From Atherinomorus stipes (Eukaryota > Chordata > Actinopteri > Atheriniformes > Atherinidae), in contig JALJCO010001321.1 in NCBI GenBank assembly GCA_023101725.1, positions 1 through 64,000 of the forward strand: DNA of 64,000 bases, in the 5' to 3' direction. This document shows positions 1-13,070 of this stretch, in pieces (within the stretch, counting starts at the first letter, position 1; the number at the start of each line of letters is the position of its first letter). The notes beneath the pieces are model-generated. The model saw only the letters and a list, made by a program, of their open reading frames with translations, ran no database searches and had not been told where the DNA came from. The position numbers were made by a program, and so were the translations under genes.

Positions 1-52
1 CACTATAAGCCTGAAACAATAATAAAATTGAATTAATCAATAAATCAGTTAA

Positions 53-516
53 AGGGACTTGAGGCAAGATTAAGAAATGAAGCTCGCGACCGCTGCGGCT
101 GAGCGCTTCAGGTAACTGCAGCCACAAGCCAAGCCGTCACGGGAGCATGCACAACTGAAGCTATAATGTTGTTTACTCACTTTTTCTTCGTAGTTACACT
201 TTTTAGTGTCTTTTAGTTGATCTGGATCGTTTTGCTGACGGCAGGAGATTCCATAACTATTTAGCACAGTGTTTGGTGCCGTGTCCGTCGTCTTACTGTA
301 ACAAAACTGTGGATGTAGCGTCATCTGACGTAACGTCTGCAGGGCAGTTCGGGAAGTCGGTGTCCGAATTTCCCGCATTCCCAACACACGGCCTGTTCAA
401 GGCAACGAAGAGAAACGTGGGTGAAAACTTTATTTTGATATTTACTGCTTCATCACCCATTAGTATTAAAAAAAATGAACATGCATGTTTGTTTTTTATT
501 CCTGCCTCTAGTCCCT
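53..516. mobile_element. Non-autonomous TTAA-flanked element
   Basis: The ends are inverted repeats (AGGGACTTGAGGC at the left; its near-complement GCCTCTAGTCCCT at the right), each directly flanked by TTAA (49-52 and 517-520). A TTAA target duplication is the hallmark of the piggyBac and Kolobok superfamilies. The interior has no transposase, so it is a MITE-like derivative. Which superfamily it belongs to cannot be decided here. Confidence 0.7.
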
Positions 517-547
517 TTAATGATCAAGTAATTCATTCACATTCATT

Positions 548-601
548 AATATATATATTATATACATATATATATATATATTAATATATATATACATACA
601 T

Positions 602-685
<84 letters not shown>
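548..685. repeat. (TA)n microsatellite
   Basis: About 130 bp of alternating TA with a few C interruptions near the left end. It has no coding content. Confidence 0.9.
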
Positions 686-2431
686 TTTTAAATACTCAGG
701 CCTATTAATGGGCTCAGCTAATCCCATTGAAAAAAGAAATCATTGAACTAACTTAAAAATATTTCTTCAAGTGGTCATCTAATAAAATAAAGTTGAGTAA
801 AACTGCATAAAATTTACTTGAATGAAATTGTTTTTTTTTTTTTTTTGTTTGTTTTTTTAAATTATTCAATCCAACAAATTTTTCTTATACATTGAAAATT
901 GGAAATTTATATTTGGGTAAACTATTTAACGTAAGTAAATGTGTTGTTGAGGAATAAAAAATGATCACTTCGGGTGGAAGAATCTGAGCTCGAGTCCGTT
1001 TATGCCTTCATAGATTTATTACAACATGAGACGTCTCACAGAAAATCAAACAGAATCTCTCGTATCAGATGAAACACAAGCTTTTATAATTTCACACTCT
1101 CTAAAATGTTACTGGACAGACATGTCTTGCCACACTTCTGCTTGTTATCAGCGGTTACTTATCTTGTCCTTGGGTGAAGCAAACACTTCATTCTGCTGAG
1201 TCTCAACAAAAATGCAGTTAGCCAAAGATAAAGCTTACAATTAGTTAGTTGCAAGACAGAATATATAAACAATAAGTCATTATTCCATTGCAGATGGAGA
1301 AGTTGACATTTTTTCCATTTGCTATGTGCATGATTATCTACTCGGCAGGGGAGTTTGGAGTTAGGGAGTTGCTCCAGGTTCCCGGTTATCTGCTTCTACC
1401 ATACCAGAGAGAAGAACAAGTGTTCTGATCAACAGAGCTTTACATAAATGTGTGTTTTGCTTCAACTCCACAAAACTGCTGCCTGATCAGAGAAAAGCGC
1501 ACTTGTGTGATTTATACAGGATTATACTGGAGACACATGATTAAAGATATTTTCATTTTCAAAGTAAAATAGCACAAATTTCTTTACAGTGTTCTGTTCA
1601 TTTAATGCTGCAATTTTGGACAATTTTGTCGAAGTATTTTTTTTGCTCTTTATGCATATTAGTTCAATTAATGTTTTTCTATCATGAAATCTGTGATGCT
1701 AGAGCATTACCAGTTATAAGTGAGTAATGTTTATTTTATCTTACGAAGTACAAATATTAAAGGGATATGGTGCTGTCTTTATCTCCTTGAACTGTCCTTT
1801 ACACTCATGGTGCAATTTTAACATCCAAACTGGACAGAACTTCTCAACAACTCTCTGAATGTGAACACAACAAAGGCAGTTGAGCACATAACTCAAATTT
1901 ATAGGATAACAATCATAAAAGGGTAATTTCCTGTGTGAATTTGCTTTTCCCATGAGCCTTTGTGGTTCAGATATGAAAATAGCCCTGCCCCCTTTGTTGT
2001 TCATGCATCCTGAAGCTGAAACAACTTAATAAATTTACTTTGTGAAAGTAAAAATTTATGTCAGATTAGAGAGTGTTTTTTTTTCTTTAGTTATTTAGTT
2101 ACTAAAAAAATTATTTTATCACCAAACCAAAATAATAAAGTTACTGTAGATTAATGTAAATAAGTCTTTGTAAATATCATTTACAGCACATATATTCTTT
2201 TGAGAGGGTGTTATTTTGGAATGTGGGAGAAAGATGTGATAGCCTAAAGGTAGGCTATTAATCAGTTTAATGACTACCATAGTCTTTTTCATTTAATTTT
2301 CATTTTATGTTCAGTACGTGTTTAGTTTCTTTACACTGACTGCTTTATTTTTCACTGATTTTTCGAGACAGTAAAAGTGGTGATATGATCACTTTTTTAA
2401 AACAAGACGTGAGCGACTGGAGTGTGGAATT
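686..2431. other. AT-rich intergenic stretch
   Basis: I recognise no gene, RNA or repeat ends here. It contains short poly-T runs (829-860, 2076-2090). Open frames are short and lack codon or splice support. Confidence 0.5.
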
Positions 2432-2439
2432 CTACCAAG

Positions 2440-2831
2440 TAGGGCTGGACAATTAATCGAATTTTAATCGTGATTTCAATTTCGCCTTTTCACAATCATA
2501 AAACACTGTAATCGAAGAAAAACAATTAATCCTGAAGTGAACATACTGGTGGAGTTATAGGAAGCAAACTGCAGGAGTTTTGAACAGGATTGCATGTAGA
2601 CTTAGTATTTGTTTTTATTGCTATTATTATTTTGAATAATATTCTTATTTTACTTCTTTACTTGTTTCTAATTTATTTTCTGTTTAATTTTTTTAAAAGT
2701 GATATTTCAAGTTGAGTTATATGGTTCAATAAACACTATAAAATCAATGAATAATCGTGTATATTAATCGTGATTTCAATATCAGTCAAAATAATCGTGA
2801 TTATCATTTTTTCCATAATCGTCCAGCCCTA
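2440..2831. mobile_element. hAT-type MITE
   Basis: The ends are TAGGGCTGGAC and its complement GTCCAGCCCTA. They are flanked by a perfect 8-bp direct duplication CTACCAAG (2432-2439 and 2832-2839). The interior repeats AATCGTGATTT-like words from both ends inward. The 8-bp duplication and the terminal motif are typical of hAT elements. No transposase is present (392 bp). Confidence 0.85.
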
Positions 2832-2839
2832 CTACCAAG

Positions 2840-4560
2840 TGGAACTTTCTTTGGGGAGTCTGTTTCAGCCCGTCAGACATTCCTTGAGACACAGCTAAGC
2901 TAAGCCTGAACGTTAGCCTGCCCCGGACCAGGCTAGTTCTGGAGCATAAGTTACCATGGTTACTCAGCGGGCATTCCAGTAAGACACGTTGATGGAACAG
3001 AACTCTCTCTTAAATAAGCCAGACTAATGGAGATAAGCCAGGCTTTCCCTTCCACCTTCGTGTAATACCCCCCTGGTTGGAAAGCCAGTGAAAACAAATG
3101 AGTTATCAGCAGTGATTTAAAAGCAGTGATGCAAAAGTGATTTTAAAGGCCTCCTTCCACTGAAAACCCCCTTTAACTTGCTCCTTCTGAAATATGGAGG
3201 GTTTCCCCCGTTTACTTACACATGCTGACTTGCTAGCGTTGCGTTCCCCCAGTCGGCTGTGCTTCCTCATCAGAGAAACAATACGAAGAAAAGAGCGAAT
3301 CGGGAACAGCCTTGCCCTTCTACATAACATTGCAAATAGCGTATCCCACGTGGGGTTTCTATCTGTCCATTGGAAGGCAGGTAACCCTCCACTACACACT
3401 AGAAGTGAAGACAGCACGACTGTAACTTCGGAGTTGAGAAGCTAATTAGCTAACTGTTTGTTAGCATGGCGGAACAAACTTGTTTGTCGGCTCTATTTCC
3501 TGTCTGTAACTAAATAAGAGCGGGGGGCGGAGCTTCCTTCATACACTGATGGGAGGCAGCCAATCAGACGGAAATTCATGAGAAGGACCCGGAAAAGCCT
3601 GCCGTTGGACCACAAGCCTCTCTTCTAGTATACAAATACAGCTGGATACAAAGATACCAGAAGGTTTTTTTAAACAGAAACGATGCAGAATGCATTCAAT
3701 AATAATGGAGAACACAGAAATATTAATGCAATGACCATGGAAGTACAACTTTAAGCATTATATTCTGACGGGAAATGAGTCTGAAAGAACTGCATTTCTA
3801 ATATTTTAAAGAAAATAATCCCAGTATTTCAATAATCAGGTTATCTATAACAGACTTTTTCCTCTTAATCTAGAAAAACTGGAAACTGCACTTGATACTG
3901 GACTCCAGCCATCAGAGGCTGACAAGTTTTGTCAATATGTGATTTTTTTTAAAGTAGGCTTTTGAGTTCAATAGTTTGTTTATATAGCCTAAAGTTTCAT
4001 ACTGATGATGCTTTATTTAAGCTGGGGAAAACATATAAACTTAATGCATTTCCATAGATAGGCTTACTTTAATATACCTAATTCACATGTGCTAATTGTC
4101 TGACACTCAGAATCAAGGCAGCAGCAGAAACACATCAACGGTTCAACCATTTATTGTGGGTCATACACCAAGTAGACTTCCTTCTGTCCCACGCGCAGAG
4201 CCAGCCTCTTGCTTTCACAACAGCTATCAGCCCTAACTTGAGCAGACTGGGCGGTGAAAACAGCAGGTGATTATCAATCAGACGCACCTGCGCCTCGGTC
4301 TGCACGAAGCACGGCCCTATTTATCCCCTCTTAACCTAAACCAAACCACACACACCGCCACAGATTGTTAAACATTTTGAGCATCAAAAGCATCACACAG
4401 GGGCGGGACCACTCCGACCAGCCTCTCAACCTGGACGTGCTGGCCGGGGGCTGAGGTGTGCTGACCGTCCAATCTCCTCCTCATCCACAGCATCTATGAC
4501 AGCGTGTTTGGACTTCGCAGCAGTTCTCCGTCTCCAATGAGAAACCTGCGGTCTGCCATC
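2840..4560. other. Intergenic, with a weak Harbinger-like fragment
   Basis: The part around 2880-3060 shares words (GTAACTTATGCT and CCTGGTC-type motifs) in inverted orientation with the Harbinger-like sequence at 63670-63850. It may be an old fragment of the same family. The remainder, including the GC-richer 4150-4560, shows no gene I can support. Confidence 0.35.
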
Positions 4561-4839
4561 ACCAAGCCCGGATTAAGGAAGCAGGGGCCCCTGGGCACAA
4601 AGTCTTGAAGGGCCCCTCCAATCACAACCAAAACGACATCATATATAATGTCCATCATTCAGATTTCACACTGCATTATTGTAAAACAACATTCCTCAGC
4701 TGGCAACAACATGAAGATAATACATTGCAATCAAATTACAGCGCATGTAAATACCTGGAGTTTCTTTGCCTCTTTTTTGTCTTCCTCCTATCTCTTTTTC
4801 TCTGTCCTCCTCTTACGTTCTTTATAAACTATCAGAGCC

Positions 4840-5520
4840 AGATGACTACAGACCAGTTGTCCTCACATCTAACATCAAGAAAGTCATGCAGAAACTGTCA
4901 TTGGCTCCTCAATAAGCAGTCAACATCTCTCAGATCGCTCCAGTCTGCATATCATAATGTCTTGAGGTTGAGAAGAACCATCATCTTCCTGCTTCAGAGA
5001 TCTCACTCTCATCTGGACCAACTCAGGCAGCACTTTTGAGGGTCATGTTATTTGATTTCTCAAGTGTTTTTAATACGATTCAGCTGCTTTGTTACAGTGT
5101 GACTGAGAAGCTCCATCAGTTCCAGATGGATTCCTCCTCCGCTACCTGGATTTCTGACCAGCTACCAAACAGACCACAGTGTGTCTGAGATGGAGATCAG
5201 CATATGAAGCACCACAAGGCACTGTACTTTCATTATTTCTTGTCAGTCACTTGGTGAGATGGAGCAGAAACAATCAGCTCATTTTCAACACAAACACAAC
5301 ATAATAGATGATTGTTGACTTCAGGAAGAACTGGAGTCATTTATTTTCTATAAATTCTATCACTCAGCATTCCTAGTTTGATGGATAAGCTTTCACTTGA
5401 TATAGTCAAAGTTCTCTGTTTTATCTTCAACATCATGACAGCCACAAACTCAACAGGACGGACTGAGCTGCTCAGAGCTGAAAGAGCTTCTGTATGTGCA
5501 CCATCAACCTGCCTTGCTCT
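4840..5520 (+). pseudogene. LINE reverse-transcriptase relic (L2/Rex1-like)
   Basis: Conceptual translation gives reverse-transcriptase fragments separated by stops and frameshifts. A DDYRPVVLTSNI-like start (from 4840) is the usual SDYRPIALTS fingers motif. A DFSSVFNTIQ-like stretch (from about 5055) corresponds to the DFSSAFNTI block, and a VDFRKNWSHLFS-like stretch near 5310 to a region after the catalytic motif. The catalytic YADD box is not recognisable. The inverted copy at 13341-17797 lacks the 5038-5463 part. Confidence 0.5.
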
Positions 5521-6404
5521 GTTTTTTTTTCCCTGTTTTTCTTGTCTTTTCTCATCAGCATGCAGAAAACTTGTCCTCGTTAGATAAACCTGCTTTTACC
5601 AGTTTAATAGTTACAGTCCACCTGGTCCATTTTCTCTCTTTTTAAATCAATAAAGCTCAACAATTAATTTAATAAATCCCCCACAAATATCTTTTGTGTG
5701 CATTCTTCTGCCCCTTTTCAAGAAAAAATTGAAACTACTAAATCTCTCCAGATTTATTTTAGGTCTAGATTATAAAAATAAAAGTGATACATAAGACAGT
5801 GAAGTAATAAGTAGAAAATTATACAGCAGTTTTAGTCAAAGCCAATAAGAAAAATTGCCTCAGGTATTGAAAATAAATGGTGTTACATAATGTACGAATA
5901 AATATCTAGTGTTCAACTGCTGCTCATCCTCATCCACAAATCCAGCAAGAGCTCTCTTCTTCCTCATAAAATGATATAAACTTTATTTTCTGTTACAGGG
6001 TGACAACATTGTGTATTTGTCTAGATTATTTAATCTTTTTTTCTTCATTTTATGATATAATATGTGCAAACGACACAACAAACTTCCAGAAAGACGCTAT
6101 TACAACTCTGATCCTCTTTCTCACCGCTGCACAACTGAACACAGCGCAGACGCCGTGTGTCTTTACCGTAATGTGCTGCATATCAGCGCAAAGCTGCACT
6201 TCTCAGCTTTCAGAATCTGCTGAAATTACATCAATTGCGTAAGAGGTCGAAGAATTACGGTCATTGTAATAACGTTAGCTAAAGTACCTTATGTTATTTC
6301 GCAAGCAGTATATCCAGTTAAAAAGGCGCTGCTACTGGAAGCCAGACCGAGAGGTGGCGGTGGGCCCGCTTTCATGAGTTCTCCACCAGTCAGTCTAGTT
6401 ATAA

Positions 6405-6883
6405 TGCTGCGTTCCATTTGAACTCGGAAGTCGGAAATTCCCAGTTCCGAGTAGGAAGTTTCAACTGGAACGCCCCCCTGAAGTCGGATTTCCCACTCGG
6501 AAAGTCGGACAACTCTCGCAGCTCCGAGTTCAGATTTAAAGATGGCCGCGCCCAGTGGTAGCAGTTTTAGAAGCTTCTGTAATGTTACATTTATTTACAC
6601 TTCTTACTTATATTTTGTTGCATAAATCAATCGTACATGTAGTATTGGTTTAAACAGATGTAGGGGGAAGCTGCTGTAGTGTAATTCACATTTTTCATGT
6701 CGTATATGTGAACTACAACGCCAGCTGTGCCAACAACGGCTAATAACAATAGCCTCAGCAAACACGTTGTTTTGCTAAGTTGCTAACTGGTTTTCCGACC
6801 AGTGAGCTGGAACGCAAGTTGGTCGGGTGTGACGTCACCCCCCAGTTCCCACTTCCCAGTTCCGATGAAAATGGAACGCAGCA
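6405..6883. mobile_element. MITE with 15-bp perfect inverted ends
   Basis: The terminal sequence TGCTGCGTTCCATTT is perfectly inverted at 6869-6883. Secondary internal inverted words (TCGGAAGTCGG, CAGTTCC) suggest foldback potential. No transposase is present. A diverged partial copy lies at 21441-22815, itself interrupted by a hAT element. I found no clear target duplication, so the superfamily is undetermined. Confidence 0.7.
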
Positions 6884-7298
6884 CAAACTCTCCACGAAGA
6901 GAGCTGCTGCTGTGTAGTATTTATAGTCGGTTAGTCCTCTGGGGCCCCCTACTGGCTGGAGTACCGATGCATTTACATGTATTCCTGCCAAGCGGAGCCT
7001 CTGATCTTTTTCTGTTCTTTTCCTCACAGTGGGCCCCACGTGGGCGTGGGCCCTCATGGGCCTGTGCCCAGAATGCCCATTGGATAATCTGGCCTTGGCA
7101 TCACCCTCAATAATTTAAGTGATTCAGTTTTTCATGTAGGCCTACCATGAAAATACCTGATGCACGTTTGGATTAACATGTTTTAATCTTGGCCAGAAAG
7201 ATGCACAAACATAAAAACAAACAAACAAACAAACAAAATAAAAAACTCAAATTCTATGGAACTACCAGAAAATGGAGCCAACAGTAGGCCTAAGGAGG

Positions 7299-7300
<2 letters not shown>

Positions 7301-7365
<65 letters not shown>

Positions 7366-7367
7366 AA
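7301..7367. repeat. (AAAG)n microsatellite
   Basis: About 67 bp of GAAA tetranucleotide, followed by imperfect purine-rich sequence to about 7412. The lysine/glutamate-rich and phenylalanine/serine-rich open frames over it are composition artefacts. Confidence 0.95.
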
Positions 7368-8562
7368 ATGAGAAAGGAGAAAAAAGAAGAAAGGAGAAAG
7401 AAAGGAAGAAGCAACCTCAAATTAAAGGTTACTCCAGCTTCACAAACAATTAATAATAGCCTCCCTAATGTGAAAATACCTACAATGCATAATAATCTTT
7501 GAAATGTTGAATCAGCGCCGCCTGGAGACATCGCAAATGTGGGGATTGGATCTTTTTTTTTTCTTTTTCTTTCTTTTCTTTCTTTTTTTTAAGGAAAGTA
7601 GGCCTAAACCATTACCATGTCACCATGGTGTCCCATGTCAGCCATGAGAACAATTGTGGCAGTTAACCACAACAAACCTAGCTGAATACTGATACTGACT
7701 TACACATAGGCTACTTATAAATACATTCTTAACGGTAATAGCAAGTCTCCAGAGAAAAAAAAAACAAAAAAAAAAACAGCAATGCTTTGTGTGTGACATC
7801 ACATTTCCCTTCCCATTCTAGCTCTATGGGGTAGCCTACGCATTGTGGTTAAGACGCCTCCCCATAAAGGGTCGAGCACCGTCCCCCCTCCCCCCCGGCC
7901 CACCCCCTTCCTTCCTTCTCTCATGGGGCGAAGTTTAGGTTTTAATTTGGTCAATATGAAACGTTAAAGTTAATATTTATTTTATGTTCATTTCGTTAAA
8001 TGGAGGAAAAGATTGTGACATTCATGACTGAAACGGGCTAAATAAGGAGCAGCCTAATTAAAGAATTAAGGAAGTGCGGGTCGCTGCTGTAATGGGGGAT
8101 CAGAATACAGGCTCAGGTGGAAATGGACTGCAAAGGTGAAGGACTCAAAATCATAAAACTTCAGCAATCAAACATGTTCTAAATGTAGTTGAAATCAATA
8201 GCCTGTGGTGTGAATAAAATAAAATAATAAATCACGCAAAAAGACGCATCCTCTTTCGCCCGCAGTTGAGTTTGAACTCCTAATGTTGTTTCGTATTTGC
8301 TGCCTACTCTAGATCAAACTAAAACGCTCAGCGGGAGCATGACTTTAACTTCAACTTGGTTAAATTAGGTGTAGCTATTGCGGCTGTGGTCTCGGCTTTC
8401 GGGAAGTTAAGGACATGCGTAGTACCGTTAAGAGATTATTTCCGTGCTGAAGAAACTGCCGCAAAAATGTCCATAGAGTTATTTATTTTCAACTACAGGT
8501 ACCATATAGTTAATATTTGCTGTTTCTGCCAGAGCGCTTACTTCAATTGTCACTAGCTTCGT
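7368..8562. other. Unannotated stretch with pyrimidine tracts
   Basis: It contains a T/C-rich run (7550-7590), poly-A runs (7756-7782) and a C-rich run (7882-7910). No gene or transposon ends are recognised. Confidence 0.45.
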
Positions 8563-9035
<473 letters not shown>

Positions 9036-10959
9036 GTTTGGATAGTTTAACAAAAGAAAAAAACGTGGAAGGAAAGTTTCTGAGACTGCCTTGCTTATAA
9101 ACGAAACATCAACTTAAACTGAAGATACTGTAAATGAGAAGTAAAGTTGGGCGGGTGTGTGCCAATGTGCTAACAATGTGCCTTGCTGTCCGTGTAACAT
9201 AAATTAAGCTACATTTAGCGATATAGGAGAGGATCGTGTTATATTAAGAATTACTTCAAATCAAGGAGAAAAATCAGTGGGTTCTAGAAGGAAGAGGGTG
9301 GAGTAAAATATCACATTGCCTACCACTTTCACTTTCTTTTATGACAGTAGCCAAATCCCCCCACCCCCCTCCCACATTTTATAAGTTATGCAGAGGCTGT
9401 GACCTGTCAAGCGTGTTTGCACCTGTTACCCTGTTACTAACAAAAATATTAGCCTATGCTCTGTTTATCAAGTTACTCGAAGTATAAATTGACAACAACA
9501 ACAAAAAGTCAGGCAGAGTTTCAGTGAACAATTTACAGTAAACATTCATAAGATAAATACTTTAAACTTTGTCTTACAGTAAATGTAGACATCTGGAATG
9601 TGCAATTTCTGTCACTGGATCATTACTGACATGTTGCACCTACTGTTTGTGTATTAGAGGGAAAAGGAACAGGAATACAACTCAATGGTCTATTTCCGCA
9701 AAAAATTGGGAGTGCAGTCACATCCAGACCCTTTATTGTAGCACCTTATGCTGGTTAAACGGATTGCTCTGACACTGTTGATTATAGCAGAGATCATGCA
9801 CAGAGGGACTTCATGATGCATTCAGGGGCACCTCGTATTCTCAGTAATTTTCTAGTTTATATAAACAACATTAATATTATTATTATTATTGTCTAGGCAA
9901 ATACAAAGACATACTGCACAGCCACTCCCCCTCAAATCTTTGGACTTTTGAACCCTATAACATGTATGTTTCTGGACTAATGGAAGGAACTAAAGAAAAA
10001 TCACACTTGGATGGGGAGGTCATTGCCAACGACATGCCCAATCTGCTGCCCAAATCCAGAGCCTTTCTGTAGTGAGGTGGCAGTGTTATAATCCTTGCTG
10101 CTACAGCCTGTTAAAGATTTTCCTCCTGAGGAGAACATAAAAACTTTTAATAAGAAAATAAACTCCTGGTGCAGATGCATAAACAACATTTTTAAGAGCT
10201 GTTAAACTCCTTTAATTGTCAATACCTAGTTGCATTTTAGATTACACCTCAAACAATTGACCAGGTATATAATTAATTACACCATTCTTTCCACTGTGGC
10301 CGTTCAGATATCAAAAGATTTAGCATGTTGTTACAGATGTCTTGAAAAATGGAATGAAAATCTGAATATATTAAATGAACTTTGACACCATGAATGTCAT
10401 GTTGTGTTTTTCATGGGATTTTTTATAATAGAAATATTACCCTGAGCAAATCGTCAAGAAATTCAATGTTGGCTCTTTTTAGGGAATGTGAGGTCTAATT
10501 CTAAGCCCCAAATAAAATGTTGTGGATATTTGGGATTCATGATTAGCTTTGTAACAAAGGAAGCATGAACTCGGATTAGTTGCCTATGCTGACAAAGTTA
10601 TTTCCAAGATGTCCTTGAACATAGCACAGCTGTGACTGCGTGGTTCACCTTAAGTTTCGTTTCTGTCTTCACTAATGTGGGTGGTTTTGAGAAGCATGCC
10701 TGCGGTCTCCAGGTGTGCAGACACTATTATTGGACCGGTTTTGCCTTCTTCTGCCGATAGTGTTCATGGCCGTGAATTAATTTATCAGTTAATATTGTAA
10801 TCACATTATCTGGGATCTGAATTTTAATATTTATAGGGATTTATCACGCTTCTGTGTTCCGAACTTACGGTTTTAAACAGTTAGACGGCCCACTTCCGGT
10901 CCAGTTCAATGTCCCTGCTTTACTTCGTAGATAATGTGAATAAACGCCAACCCTACTGA
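9036..10959. other. Unannotated intergenic stretch
   Basis: Nothing recognised beyond a short (ATT)n run near 9870-9890. The open frames here have no splice context or family resemblance. Confidence 0.45.
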
Positions 10960-11734
10960 AATTTTCACGGATTCCAGACTGAAGTTATACTAAGGAGGAA
11001 GTGGATCAAAGCGATTCTCCAGAGTGAAGGGCCGAACTTTATAATAAAACAACGTAGCATGTTTGTTTGCAGCCGGTGGGGCACGACACCGGCATGCTAG
11101 CATTAGCCAGCTAGCGTTTACCGACGTGCTTAACTTTGTGCGTCTTAAAACACACAAACATCTGAAAATCGGGTCTGTACCCCCCCCCCCCGTTTCCAGT
11201 GGAACAACTGGGGACTGCCAAGAAAGGAGACGCTTTCAGATGCTTGTGTGTTTTCAGCCGCACAAAGTTAGGCACGTTATCGAGCTGGCTAATGCTAACC
11301 TGCTAGCAGTAGTCCGTCAGCTACTACTCTGTTAAACTTTGTAAATAGGATAATCACCAATGCCAAGTTTTCATTCCAGACTGAGTGATGCTAAGGAAGA
11401 AGTGGATCAAAACGACCGTGCCTCACTTTGTGCGGCTGAAAACACACAAGCATCTGAAAGCGTCTCCTTTCTTGGCAGTCCCCAGTTGTTCCACTGGACA
11501 CGGGGGGGTACAGACCCGATTTTCAGATGTTTGTGTGTCTTAAGACGCACAATGTTAAGCACGTCAGTAAACGCCAGCTGGCTAATGCTAGCATGCTGTG
11601 AAGTGTCGGTGTTGTGCCCCACCGGCGACAAACAAATGTGTGTTTTATTATAAAGCTCGGCCCTTCACCGCGGCGAATCGATCGCTTCGATCCAGCTTTT
11701 GATCCAGTATCACTTCGGTCTGGAATGAAAACTT
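10960..11734. repeat. Long foldback repeat made of nested palindromes
   Basis: Two arms of about 317 bp (10960-11277 and 11418-11734) are inverted copies with scattered differences, separated by about 140 bp. Each arm is itself palindromic. A unit containing TAGCATTAGCCAGCT, AACTTTGTGCG and ACACACAA.CATCTGAAA occurs four times in alternating orientation. A C12 run (11180-11191) faces a G7 run (11504-11510). There is no coding evidence. It is probably a foldback or MITE-type element. Confidence 0.75.
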
Positions 11735-12012
11735 AAGTATGTTTGGAGTTTATGTGATTTAAACAGTATAACAGAGCAGGAACGGCTGTCGTTAACGTGG
11801 CCCGGAAGAGGAAGTGTCCAAAATCCGGGAACTTCCGGTAAGCGTGATAGTCCCCTATTGTGACTCAACTGAATGATACACTTCATCAGCACTTTTGAAG
11901 AAAATAGAACCGTCCTTAGAGTTTTTTTTTTAATCACCTCGTTTTAGTCTTATGGAAAAACAATCCTTGATGAAGTTTAAAAATGCAGCGGAACTTCACA
12001 ACATTTAGCTGT

Positions 12013-13070
12013 CACATTCTTTATTCTTTATTCTTTATTAGGATCTCCATTAGCTTTCACAGAGTGGTCGCTAGTCTTCCTGGGGTCCTCAAAATAATAC
12101 GACAAAAACATACAAATGTTAAAATTACATTATATAGCAATATGTAAAACAGAAATGATGAGAAAAAAAGATAAGCTGATAGGTAAAATCACTTCACATG
12201 TTAAGTTAACAAACAACTAGTTTAGTTTTACATACAGTACAGATAATTAAAAATGATGACATGAAAATAAAATTACATGTGCATAAATTTGTAATAAATA
12301 GTTCCATTGTAACGAAGTTATAAGGAACTAATTAAATTGTGTCTCAGTAACTTTTTAAAAGATAATTTGCTGCAGATGCTTCTAACATTAGGTGGGAGTG
12401 TATTCCAAGCCAAAGAAGCTCTGTGATGCACAATTTTATCATAAAATTTTTTTGTGGTTTAGGCACTACAAAGTGACCTGTACTCACTTGACGAGTGTAA
12501 TGTCCATGTCGTGACCCTAAAAATTCCAACTGTTCATGAAAAAAGTGTCGTGTTCCATTCCATATGACATTATGCATAAACATCAAAAGACTATATTTTA
12601 ATTTATTGTCCACAGTTAACCATGATAATTGCTTACGCATTTCAATCACATTGGTGCGAAAAGAACACTGCAGGACTAATCTGGCTGCGCTGTTCTGTAC
12701 AATTTGAAGTTTTTTAAGGTGTTTTATAGCGGAACATGACCAAATAACAAGGCAATATTCCAAATGTGACAAGACAAGTGATCGAACAACGTCATGCATA
12801 ACAGAAGATGGAACATATGCAGAGCATTTCCTTGAAATTGCAATGCCCTGTCCCATCTTCAAAACAATTTGATCTATCTGATCAGTCCAGGACAATAAAT
12901 TATCAAGTTTCACACCTAGTAACTTTGCCTTAAAGACCTGCTCAACTTGTACCCCATCCACATACAGGTTAAGTGCAGTGGCATTAGCAAGAGCATTCTT
13001 ACTGCCAAATACAATAGATTTAGTTTTGGCGATGTTGAATACCAACCGGTTCACTTTTAGCAGTTAATAC
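12013..13070 (-). mobile_element. 5'-truncated LINE, C-terminal part of reverse transcriptase
   Basis: The minus strand encodes about 236 uninterrupted residues ending at 12344. They match the thumb and C-terminal region of a LINE reverse transcriptase. Visible blocks are NIAKTKSIVFGS, KLLGVKLDN..SW, LVLSHLEYCLVIWS and LQIVQNSAARLVL. These follow the catalytic YADD box, which is missing because of 5' truncation. The 3' end carries an (ATTCTTT)n short tandem tail (12014-12039 on +), as in L2/Rex1-type LINEs that end in short repeats rather than poly-A. The clade is inferred from motif style. Confidence 0.7.

Larger units (their letters stand above)
4561..7096. mobile_element. TIR-flanked composite repeat, copy 1
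   Basis: The left end reads CCAAGCCCGGATTA and the right end TAATCTGGCCTTGG, an imperfect inverted pair. The similarity extends inward to CTGGGCACA against TGTGCCCAG. CATCA, or CATCACC if the ends are placed differently, flanks both sides and could be the target duplication. The body from 4567 to 6398 is repeated in inverted orientation at 13341-17797. It contains a degraded reverse-transcriptase relic and a separate MITE (6405-6883). The classification is open: a DNA transposon that captured LINE sequence is one reading. Confidence 0.5.

Noticed and set aside
7256..7531. Lysine/glutamate-rich and phenylalanine/leucine/serine-rich frames
   Set aside because: Produced by the (AAAG)n tract, with no homology or splice context.
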